NCBI GenBank assembly: GCA_001311545.1
Contig: BBBL01000145.1
Span: forward strand, 1-5,002
DNA from: Thermus kawarayensis JCM 12314
Lineage (GTDB): Bacteria; Deinococcota; Deinococci; Deinococcales; Thermaceae
Length of the DNA stretch: 5,002 nt
Reading direction: 5' to 3'
In this document: positions 1 to 5,002 of the stretch, piece after piece
How the letters are laid out: every line of letters begins with the position of its first letter
Numbering within the stretch: the stretch's first letter is position 1
The notes under the pieces: generated by a model
Database searches by the model: none
Told to the model about the DNA's origin: nothing
What the model saw: only the letters and a program-made list of their open reading frames with translations
Program-made: the position numbers and the translations under genes

Positions 1-181
1 CCTCCTGGCGGGGGTGGCGGCGGGGCTTTGGGGGTTTCAGGACCTCAAGCGCGAGGTGGCCGGGTTAACCGAGCCCGAGGCTACCTGGACCCGGGTCTAC
101 GGGGAGCTTTACCCCCTCTATCGGGAGACCTACCGGAGGCTTAAGGACCTTTATCCCAGACTAGGAGGGGCTTATGCCTAA
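1..181 (+). CDS. FGGY-family carbohydrate kinase (xylulokinase-like), C-terminal end only
   Basis: Only the last 59 codons are present, read from base 2 and ending in TAA at 179-181; the start lies upstream of the window. The fragment opens with LLAGVAAGLWGFQDL and closes with a Tyr/Leu/Arg-rich helix containing YGELYPLYRETYRRLKDLYP. FGGY kinases such as xylulokinase characteristically end this way: a Gly/Ala-rich 'A-L-L-A-G-V-x-x-G' helix of the C-terminal actin-like ATPase domain, then a final helix carrying a 'Y..LYP.Y' pattern. Such cytoplasmic enzymes phosphorylate a sugar, ketose or polyol with ATP. The frame is intact. Its stop overlaps the start of the dehydrogenase gene by 8 bases, so the two are probably translationally coupled. 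The family call rests on a short tail, and the substrate (xylulose, ribulose, fructose or other) cannot be told because the active site is outside the window. Confidence 0.72.
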   Translation, partial: LLAGVAAGLWGFQDLKREVAGLTEPEATWTRVYGELYPLYRETYRRLKDLYPRLGGAYA

Positions 182-944
182 CGCTTTGGTCACGGGAGCG
201 GGCACGGGCATCGGGGAGGCCATCGCCCGGAGGTTGGTGTGGGAGGGGTTCAAGGTCTGGGTCACGGACCTGGACCCGGGGGCCGCCAGGCGGGTAGGGG
301 AAGCCCTTGGCATGCCCCACCTCAAGGTGGACGTGACCCGGAGGGAGGACCTGGAGGCCGCCCGGGAGCGGGTTTACGCCGAGGACGGGCGGCTGGACGT
401 TCTGGTGGCCAACGCCGGGGTCTCCACCATGAACCGCTTCCTGGACCTCACGGAGGAGGAGTGGGACTTCAACTTCCGGGTGAACGCCAAGGGCACCTTC
501 CTCACCCTGCAGACCTTTGCCCGGGCCATGGTGGCCCAGGACCTCATGCCGGGCCGGGAGCTGCGGGGGAAGATCATCGCCACCGCCTCCATGGCCGCCC
601 GCCAGGCCGCCCCCCTCCTCGCCCACTACTCCGCCAGTAAGTTCGCCGTCTTGGGCCTGGTGCAGGCGGCGGCCAGGGAGCTCGCCCCCTACCGCGTCAC
701 GGTGAACGCGGTGAATCCCGGGTTCGTCCGGACCTCCATGCAGGAGAGGGAGGTGCGTTGGGAGGCGGCCTTGCGGGGCCTGACCCCCGAGGAGGTCCTG
801 GAGGACTACGTGCGCCAGACGCCCCTGGGACGGCTGGAGACCCCGGAGGACGTGGCGGGGGTGGTGGCCTTCCTGGCGGGTCCTGACGCCGACTTCCTCA
901 CGGGGGAGGCCGTGGAGGTGAACGGTGGGGCCTGGATCTTCTAG
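174..944 (+). CDS. Classical short-chain dehydrogenase/reductase (SDR), probable NAD-dependent polyol or sugar dehydrogenase
   Basis: An intact 256-residue protein, the normal length for a classical SDR, made of one Rossmann-fold domain. Visible landmarks are the cofactor motif TGAGTGIG (7-14), Asp32 at the end of the second strand (VTDLD), the NAG motif (80-82), the structural/catalytic Asn104 (VNAKG), and the triad Ser139, Tyr152, Lys156 (YSASK) with the usual 13- and 4-residue spacings. NPG (181-183) is followed by Thr187, and the C-terminal LTGE..EVNGG is the usual SDR ending. An acidic residue at position 32 generally favours NAD(H) over NADP(H). ATG 174 is preceded by AGGAGGGG at 163-170, well placed as a ribosome-binding site. 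Lying between an FGGY kinase and sugar-transport genes, it most plausibly oxidises an imported polyol or sugar to a ketose; that role is inferred. SDR sequence alone does not fix the substrate, and a 3-oxoacyl-ACP reductase or butanediol dehydrogenase activity cannot be excluded. Confidence 0.93.
   Translation: MPNALVTGAGTGIGEAIARRLVWEGFKVWVTDLDPGAARRVGEALGMPHLKVDVTRREDLEAARERVYAEDGRLDVLVANAGVSTMNRFLDLTEEEWDFNFRVNAKGTFLTLQTFARAMVAQDLMPGRELRGKIIATASMAARQAAPLLAHYSASKFAVLGLVQAAARELAPYRVTVNAVNPGFVRTSMQEREVRWEAALRGLTPEEVLEDYVRQTPLGRLETPEDVAGVVAFLAGPDADFLTGEAVEVNGGAWIF
914..920 (+). promoter_or_regulatory. Ribosome-binding site for the MalG-type permease
   Basis: GGAGGTG lies inside the end of the dehydrogenase gene, four bases before GTG 925. 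It decides the start: there is no other plausible start codon in that frame before the first membrane segment, and GTG 925 gives the permease a normal length. The cost is a 20-base overlap with the dehydrogenase gene. Confidence 0.6.
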
Positions 945-1742
945 GGGACTTTCCCTCCTCGCCAACCTCCTCCTCTTCGGCTTCAGCCTTTCCTTCCTCC
1001 TTCCCCTCCTCTGGACCTTGAGGAGCGCCCTCCTCCCCGAGGGGATGGCCTACGCCCTTCCCCCCGCCTTCGGTCCCTGGACCCTGGAGAACTTCCTCAG
1101 GGTGCTGGAGGGGCCCTTGGGGCGGGCCTTCCGCAACAGCTTCGCGGTGGCCTCTCTGGTGGTCCTCCTGGGCCTGCCCCTGGCGGCGGGGCTGGGCTAC
1201 GCCCTTGCCCGCTACCGCCTGGGGGGGCACGGGCTTCGCTTCGCCGTCCTGGCCACCCAGATGCTCCCCCCATCGTCTTGGCCCTGCCCCTCTTCGCCCT
1301 CTTCCGGGAGCTCGCCCTGGCGGGCACCCTGGCCGCCCTGGTCCTGGCCTACCTGGCCTTTGCCCTTCCCTTCATGGCCTGGCTTCTCATGGGCTTCTTC
1401 CAGGGGTTCCCCAGGGAGCTGGAGGAGGCGGCCTTGGTGGACGGGGCCACCCCCCTTTCCGCCTTCTTCCGAGTGGTTCTGCCCCTTTCGGCCCCCGGCC
1501 TCTTCGCCGCCGGGGTCTTAGGGTTCCTCCTCTCTTGGAACGAGTTCCTCTTTGCCCTCCTCCTCTCCGGGCGGGAGACCCAGACCATCCCCGTGGCCCT
1601 TTCCACCCTCATCACCCAGCGGGGGGTTCTCTTCGCCCAGGTAGCGGCGGGGGTGGTGCTCTCGGTGCTTCCTGTGGCCCTTCTCGCCCGCACGGTGGAC
1701 CGGTACCTGGTGGAGGGTCTCACCCTGGGGGCGGTGAAGTGA
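925..1742 (+). CDS. Carbohydrate ABC transporter permease, MalG type (one frameshift as sequenced)
   Basis: Inner-membrane subunit of a CUT1-type sugar importer. As read, the frame is broken once: the C run at 1266-1271 has six bases where seven are needed. The first frame runs on to a stop ending at 1521, while the true C-terminal part continues in the next frame to TGA at 1740-1742. Restoring one C gives 272 residues, typical of MalG proteins. Hydrophobic segments lie near residues 9-31, 73-92, 106-127, 133-157, 188-210 and 236-255, matching six membrane helices. The cytoplasmic EAA loop is textbook: EAALVDGATP from residue 168, ending in a Pro at 187, which contacts the ATPase. FLLSWNEFLFALLL (201-214), and the absence of the GGP motif seen in the other permease, mark it as the MalG rather than MalF partner. 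The GTG start is supported by GGAGGTG at 914-920. It is unusual that this gene precedes the binding-protein gene. The family call is very secure; whether the gene is truly broken is doubtful. Confidence 0.9.
1424..1454 (+). repeat. 31-bp direct repeat, copy 1 (inside MalG-type permease EAA loop)
   Basis: Bases 1424-1454 are identical to 3540-3570. Both copies encode the EAALVDGATP segment of the permease EAA loop in the same reading phase, so the identity reflects a conserved protein motif plus identical codon choices. The match stops abruptly on both sides. Confidence 0.85.
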
Positions 1743-1750
1743 AGGAGGTG
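1742..1750 (+). promoter_or_regulatory. Strong ribosome-binding site for the solute-binding protein
   Basis: AAGGAGGTG is almost fully complementary to the 16S rRNA 3' end and begins on the last base of the permease stop. The GGAGG core is 2 bases from ATG 1751 but 8 bases from GTG 1757, so GTG 1757 is the better start. It yields a signal peptide beginning MRRLF. It is the best Shine-Dalgarno match in the window, which fits the need for excess binding protein relative to permeases. Confidence 0.65.
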
Positions 1751-1756
1751 ATGGCA

Positions 1757-3012
1757 GTGCGGCGGCTTTTTGCGGTTTTGGTGGCCCTGGGCCTTTCCCT
1801 GGCCCAGGGGGTGGTCCTCCGGGCCTCATGGAGGACGTGCCCGAGACCCGGATCGTTGAGGAGCTCCTGCCCCAGTTTGAGAAGGAGACGGGGATCCGGG
1901 TGGAGTTTGAGAAGGTCCAGTACTCGGCCATGCACGACAAGCTGGTGGCCCAGCTCCTGGCTCCCCAGAGCGCCTACGACCTCCTGGAGGTGGACTTCCT
2001 CTGGGCGGGAGAGTTCCCGGCGGCGGGGTGGCTCGAGCCCCTGGAGCCTACGTGAGGCAGAGCGGCTTTGACCTTTCCCCTTACTACCCCTCCATGCTGG
2101 ACCTGGTGGGCTACTACCGGGGCACCCTGTACATGATCCCCATGTACAACTACGCCATGGGCCTCCTCTACCGGAAGGACCTCCTGGCCCGGAAGGACCT
2201 GCAGGAGAGGTTCCGGGTCCAGTACCGCCGGGCCCTGGGCCTTCCCAAGACCCTGGAGGAGTACGTGGACCTCTCCCTCTTCATGGCCAAGAACGCCGGC
2301 GTGGCGGGGGCGGCCATGCAGGGGCAACGGGGGGACCCTAACTTCATGGAGTTTTCCAACTACCTTTTCGCCGCTGGGGGGGACTACGTGGACCGGAACT
2401 GGCGGGTGACCCTGGCAAGCCCCCAGGGGGAGAAGGCCCTCACCCTCTACGTGCACAACCTCCGCCAAGGGGCCCAGAAGGGGGCCTTGAACGCCAACCT
2501 GGACGATACCTTCCGGGTCATGTGCCAGGGTGGGGCCTTCAGCATGATCACCTACTGGTGGATGCTCCCCCAGCTGGACGACCCCAAGCAGTGCCCCAAG
2601 GTGGCGGGCAAGGTGGCCCTGAGCCCCGTGCCGGGCGGGGCCGGCGTGAACGGGGGCTGGGGCTGGGCCATTCCCCGGAACAGCGCCAACAAGGAGGCGG
2701 CCTGGCGCTTCATCAGCTGGGTGGAGTCCAAGCCCATAGTGAAGGCCCGCGCCCTCCGAGGCCACGCCCCCACCCGCAAGGACGCCTTCCAGGACCCGAG
2801 GTGCTGAGGAAGTTCCCGTACTACAAGGAGGCGGAGCGCATCATGCCGGGGCCAAGAAGGTGCCCATCTTCGCCTACACCGCGGAGATGGAGGACGTGGT
2901 GGGCCGGGAGATCAGCCTGGCGGCCTCGGGGCAAAAGCCGGTGAAGCGCGCCCTCGAGGACGCGGCCAAGGGCCTGGAGGACCTTCTTAGGAAGGCGGGG
3001 CTCTTGAGGTGA
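1757..3012 (+). CDS. Extracellular solute-binding protein family 1 of a sugar/polyol ABC importer (four frameshifts as sequenced)
   Basis: The exported receptor that binds the sugar and delivers it to the permeases. As read, four single-base losses break the frame, near 1824-1828, 2047-2049, 2795-2797 and 2848-2851. Restoring one base at each gives 419 residues, ending in TGA at 3010-3012. It starts with a Sec signal peptide: RR at 2-3, a hydrophobic core at 4-15, and likely cleavage after SLA (14-16). There is no lipobox Cys. Family hallmarks follow: MEDVPETRIVEELLPQFEKE (25-44), YDLLEVDFLW (74-83), YRGTLYMIPMYNYAMGLLYR (121-140), DLLARKDL, GWGWAIP (301-307), and the C-terminal APTRKDAFQDPEV (338-350). 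Two Cys (257 and 280) are notable in an otherwise Cys-poor set of proteins and could form a disulfide outside the cell. GTG 1757 is chosen over ATG 1751 by ribosome-binding-site spacing. Sugar or sugar-alcohol binding is inferred from family and neighbours; the ligand is unknown. Confidence 0.9.
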
Positions 3013-3845
3013 GAGGGCAGGGGACAGGCCTCCTCCTCGGTCTGCCGGGGCTTCTCGTCCTCCTGGGGGTGGTGGGCCTGCCCCTCCTCTACGCCTTACG
3101 GCTCTCCTTCACGGACTACACCTTCTTGAGGCGGGAGGCCGCTTCGTGGGCCTCCGGCGCTACCTGGACGCTTCCAGGACTCCTACTTCCTCTCCGCCTT
3201 GGGCGTCACCGCCCTCTACGTGGCCCTCACCGTGGGCCTTACCCTCGCCCTGGGGCTTCTCCTCGCCGTCCTCCTGCACCAGCGCCTTCCCTTCCGGACC
3301 TTCCACTACTTCGCCGTGAGCCTTCCCATGCTCATCGCTCCCGTGGGCGTGGGGCTTATCTGGAAGATGATCCTCCACCCCGAGCTGGGCATCCTGGCCT
3401 ACCTCTTCGGGGGGCGGGACTTCCTGGGGGACGCCCGTTACGCCCTTCTCACCCTGGCCCTGGTGGACGTGTGGCAGCAGGTCTCCTTCGCCGCCCTCGT
3501 CCTGTTGGCGGGCTTGAGGAGCCTGCCCAAGGAGCCTTTGGAGGCGGCCTTGGTGGACGGGGCCACCCCCTGGCAGGCCTTCTGGCGGGTGACCTTTCCC
3601 CTCCTTCTCCCCGTTTTGGGGGTGCTCCTGGTGCTCCAGACCGTGGCCGAGGCGCGCACCTACGATCTGGTCTACGTCCTCACCCGGGGGGGGCCCGGCA
3701 CCGCCACCGACCTGGTGAGCTACTACGTCTACCGCAAGGCCTTCCTGGGCTTGGACCTTTCGGGGGCGAGCGCCATGGGCTACCTGCTCCTCCTTTTTAC
3801 CCTGGCCCTGGTGGCCTCTACTACCGGCAGCTGACGCGTACCTGA
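3009..3845 (+). CDS. Carbohydrate ABC transporter permease, MalF type (three frameshifts as sequenced)
   Basis: The second membrane subunit, pairing with the MalG-type protein to form the channel. Three single-base losses break the frame, near 3137-3140, 3169-3172 and 3813-3816. Repairing them gives 279 residues ending YYRQLTRT at TGA 3843-3845, a usual MalF length when the extra periplasmic domain of enteric MalF is absent. Hydrophobic segments are at about 7-30, 64-90, 100-120, 145-171, 197-214 and 255-273. The EAA loop EAALVDGATP begins at 179 and ends in Pro198. The MalF-specific signature VLTRGGPGTATD is at 224-235, followed by YYVYRKAF. The GTG start overlaps the binding-protein stop as GTGA. 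No good Shine-Dalgarno lies at optimal distance (GGCGGGG at 2994-3000 is weak), so translation probably depends on coupling. At the first repair site the lost base could be G or C, giving Gly or Ala at residue 44. Confidence 0.9.
   Translation: MRGQGTGLLLGLPGLLVLLGVVGLPLLYALRLSFTDYTFLRREAASWASGATWTLPGLLLPLRLGRHRPLRGPHRGPYPRPGASPRRPPAPAPSLPDLPLLRREPSHAHRSRGRGAYLEDDPPPRAGHPGLPLRGAGLPGGRPLRPSHPGPGGRVAAGLLRRPRPVGGLEEPAQGAFGGGLGGRGHPLAGLLAGDLSPPSPRFGGAPGAPDRGRGAHLRSGLRPHPGGARHRHRPGELLRLPQGLPGLGPFGGERHGLPAPPFYPGPGGLYYRQLTRT
3540..3570 (+). repeat. 31-bp direct repeat, copy 2 (inside MalF-type permease EAA loop)
   Basis: This is the second copy of the 1424-1454 repeat, about 2.1 kb downstream in the paralogous permease gene. 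The flanking bases diverge at once, although the proteins remain similar. It is therefore a coding repeat rather than a mobile or regulatory element. Confidence 0.85.
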
Positions 3846-3846
3846 C

Positions 3847-3860
3847 AGGAGGGGGTGAGG
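3847..3860 (+). promoter_or_regulatory. Ribosome-binding site region for the ABC ATPase
   Basis: A purine-rich stretch, AGGAGGGGGTGAGG, sits in the 22-base gap between the MalF-type and ATPase genes. Its 3' part, GGTGAGG, is 7 bases from GTG 3868, while the stronger AGGAGG is 15 bases away. GTG 3871 is an alternative start one codon later. This gap is the only true intergenic space among the genes here, and it shows no hairpin or promoter. Confidence 0.45.
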
Positions 3861-3867
3861 ATTCCTT

Positions 3868-4882
3868 GTGGTGGAGTTACGGGCTGTGAGCAAGCGCTAC
3901 GGGCGGGTCCTGGCCGTGGACCGGGTGAGCCTCGAGGTCCGGGAGGGGGAGTTCTTCAGCCTCCTTGGCCCTTCGGGGTGCGGCAAGACCACCACCTTGC
4001 GCCTGGTGGCCGGGTTTGAACGGCCCGACGGGGGGGAGGTGTGGCTTTCCGGGGAGCGGGTGGACCACCTGCCCCCCGAGCGGCGGCCCATCGGCATGGT
4101 CTTCCAAAGCTACGTCCTCTTCCCCAACATGACGGTCTACGGCAACGTGGCCTTTCCCATGCGGCTTAAGCACATTCCGGAGGGAAGGGTGAGGAGGCGG
4201 GTTCTAGAGCTTTTGGAGATGGTCCACCTTTCTGGCTGGAGGGCCGCTACCCCAGGGAGCTCTCGGGGGGGCAGCAGCAGCGGGTGGCCCTGGCCCGGGC
4301 CCTGGCCCGGGAGCCCAAGGTCCTCCTCCTGGACGAGCCCCTCTCCGCCCTGGATGCCAAGATCCGGGAGGAGCTGAGGGGGGAGCTCAAGCGCCTGCAA
4401 CGGGAAACGGGCCTCACCGCCCTCTACGTCACCCACGACCAGGAGGAGGCCCTGGCCCTCTCCGACCGCATCGCCGTGATGCGGGAGGGCGGGTAGAGCA
4501 GGTGGACACCCCCCTGGCCATTTACACCCGCCCCAGGACCTCTTTCGTGGCCCGCTTTGTGGGCCAGGGGACCCTGGTCCCCGGGGAGGCCAAGGGCGGC
4601 TTCTTCCACCGGGACCGGCCCTGGCCCGTGCGGGTGGAAGGGGAGGGAAGGGGCTACCTCCTCCTCCGCCCCGAGGCCCTTCGCCTCGCCCCCGGGGGCT
4701 TCCTCCGGGGGAGGGTGGTCCTCGCCACCTACCTGGGCAACCTGGCGCGCCTCGAGGTGGAGGTGGAGGGGGAAGGCCTCCTCCTCAAGGTGGACACCTC
4801 CCCGGAAGGGGCGCCGGAGATGGGAGCGCAGGTGGGCCTGGCCCTCCCCGAGGCCGCGCCTTTCGTGAAGGAGGAAGCATGA
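3868..4882 (+). CDS. Sugar ABC transporter ATP-binding protein, MalK/MsmK/UgpC family (two frameshifts as sequenced)
   Basis: The cytoplasmic ATPase that drives the importer as a homodimer docked on the EAA loops of the two permeases. Two single-base losses break it, near 4234-4236 and 4487-4493. The first occurs before the signature motif, the second at the junction to the C-terminal domain. Repair gives 338 residues ending at TGA 4880-4882, slightly short for the family. The nucleotide-binding domain is complete: Walker [10 protein letters not shown] (34-42), Q-loop Gln80 in VFQSYVLFP, signature LSGGQQQR (132-139), Walker B VLLLDEP (152-158), D-loop SALD (160-163) and switch His190 in [10 protein letters not shown]. 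After [12 protein letters not shown], whose wording is typical of MalK, comes a C-terminal TOBE/OB-like regulatory domain (about 235-335). The best-known members act with CUT1 permeases, which agrees with the neighbours. Start GTG 3868 gives [12 protein letters not shown], a usual N-terminus. Confidence 0.93.
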
Positions 4883-5002
4883 CCCTCGGCTTTCGCCCCC
4901 CCAAGGACCCTGAGGGCTTCCTGGAGTACGCCAGGAGGCTTAAGGGCCGCTACGCCTTCATAGAGATCCCGGGAAGCGCCGCGGAGGCCCTGGCGGGGGC
5001 GG
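4879..5002 (+). CDS. N-terminal start of an unidentified protein, possibly a TIM-barrel sugar-phosphate isomerase/epimerase (runs off the window)
   Basis: An open frame begins at ATG 4879, overlaps the ATPase stop as ATGA, and stays open for 41 codons to the window edge. AAGGAGGA at 4868-4875 is a well-placed ribosome-binding site, so the gene itself is credible. The visible protein begins [20 protein letters not shown] and continues with YAFIEIPGSAAEAL. A short first strand (LGF), an amphipathic helix and a second strand ending in Glu (FIEIPG) resembles the opening of xylose-isomerase-like TIM-barrel proteins, where the first strands carry a 'lGf' and a 'vEip/vEl' pattern. Such enzymes are frequent neighbours of sugar ABC transporters. 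The match is short and visual only, so the function should be treated as unassigned; the coding call is firmer than the family. Confidence 0.5.
   Translation, partial: MTLGFRPPKDPEGFLEYARRLKGRYAFIEIPGSAAEALAGA

Noticed and set aside
141..965. Minus-strand frame of 274 codons opposite the dehydrogenase
   Set aside because: The + strand protein in this region has a complete SDR motif set. The antisense product is low in hydrophobic structure and rich in His/Gly/Pro, as expected of a shadow.
1266..1271. Programmed ribosomal frameshifting or transcriptional slippage at the C run
   Set aside because: Slippage sites known from Thermus, such as dnaX, use long A runs. This run is only six C, no stimulatory structure is evident, and nine similar losses nearby make a regulatory role at each implausible.
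1828..2055. ATG 1828 as the start of a separate small protein
   Set aside because: It is the continuation of the binding protein after a one-base loss. The signal peptide just upstream (from 1757) would otherwise be left without a mature protein.
1205..2071. Long + strand frame of 288 codons spanning the permease/binding-protein junction
   Set aside because: It is an off-frame read of the MalG-type permease that crosses into the signal-peptide frame of the binding protein. Its Pro/Arg/Gly-rich sequence has no membrane-protein character where one is expected.
1974..2765. Long open frame on the minus strand (263 codons)
   Set aside because: It lies opposite the binding-protein gene, and its His/Pro/Gly-rich composition is typical of antisense shadows in GC-rich DNA. 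It shows no domain or motif and has no supporting context.
3009..3845. Full-length open frame of 278 codons from 3009 to 3845 taken as one protein
   Set aside because: Only its beginning is genuine. After about 3140 it reads an off-frame Pro/Gly/Arg-rich sequence while the true permease continues in other frames, returning to this frame only for the last ten codons.
3846..3867. Terminator or promoter between the MalF-type permease and ATPase genes
   Set aside because: The 22-base gap holds only a purine-rich ribosome-binding region, with no inverted repeat and no -10/-35-like pair.

Overview
The window looks like chromosomal DNA from a Thermus-type bacterium (Deinococcota). It is very GC-rich, uses C/G-ending codons almost throughout, and encodes Leu/Arg/Glu-rich proteins that are nearly free of Cys. 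The genes are tightly packed and overlap at their start and stop codons. The organism call is inferred from composition and style, not from a database match.

All recognisable genes lie on the + strand and form part of one operon for uptake and catabolism of a sugar or polyol. In order: the last 59 codons of a probable FGGY-family carbohydrate kinase (1-181); a complete classical short-chain dehydrogenase (174-944); a MalG-type ABC permease (925-1742); a secreted solute-binding protein (1757-3012); a MalF-type ABC permease (3009-3845); a MalK/MsmK-type ABC ATPase (3868-4882); and the first 41 codons of a further protein, perhaps a TIM-barrel sugar-phosphate isomerase/epimerase (4879-5002+). 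The longest gap between genes is 22 bases, so no stretch over 300 bases lacks a gene. I see no promoter, terminator, RNA gene, mobile element or CRISPR array.

The proposed workflow is inference. The binding protein, two permeases and ATPase import a sugar or sugar alcohol. The dehydrogenase oxidises it to a ketose, and the kinase phosphorylates the ketose. The neighbouring isomerase-like protein may handle a pathway intermediate. This resembles known polyol loci (binding protein, MalF/MalG permeases, MalK ATPase, SDR and FGGY kinase), but the exact substrate cannot be read from the sequence.

The main anomaly is that all four ABC-transporter genes are broken by single-base losses. I count ten between about 1266 and 4493. 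Every one is -1 and lies beside a short G/C run. Restoring one base at each site gives full-length, family-typical proteins of 272, 419, 279 and 338 residues. The kinase, dehydrogenase and last gene show none. The simplest reading is an error-prone stretch of assembly; a recently decayed operon is the alternative. I found no convincing sign of a previously undescribed system.
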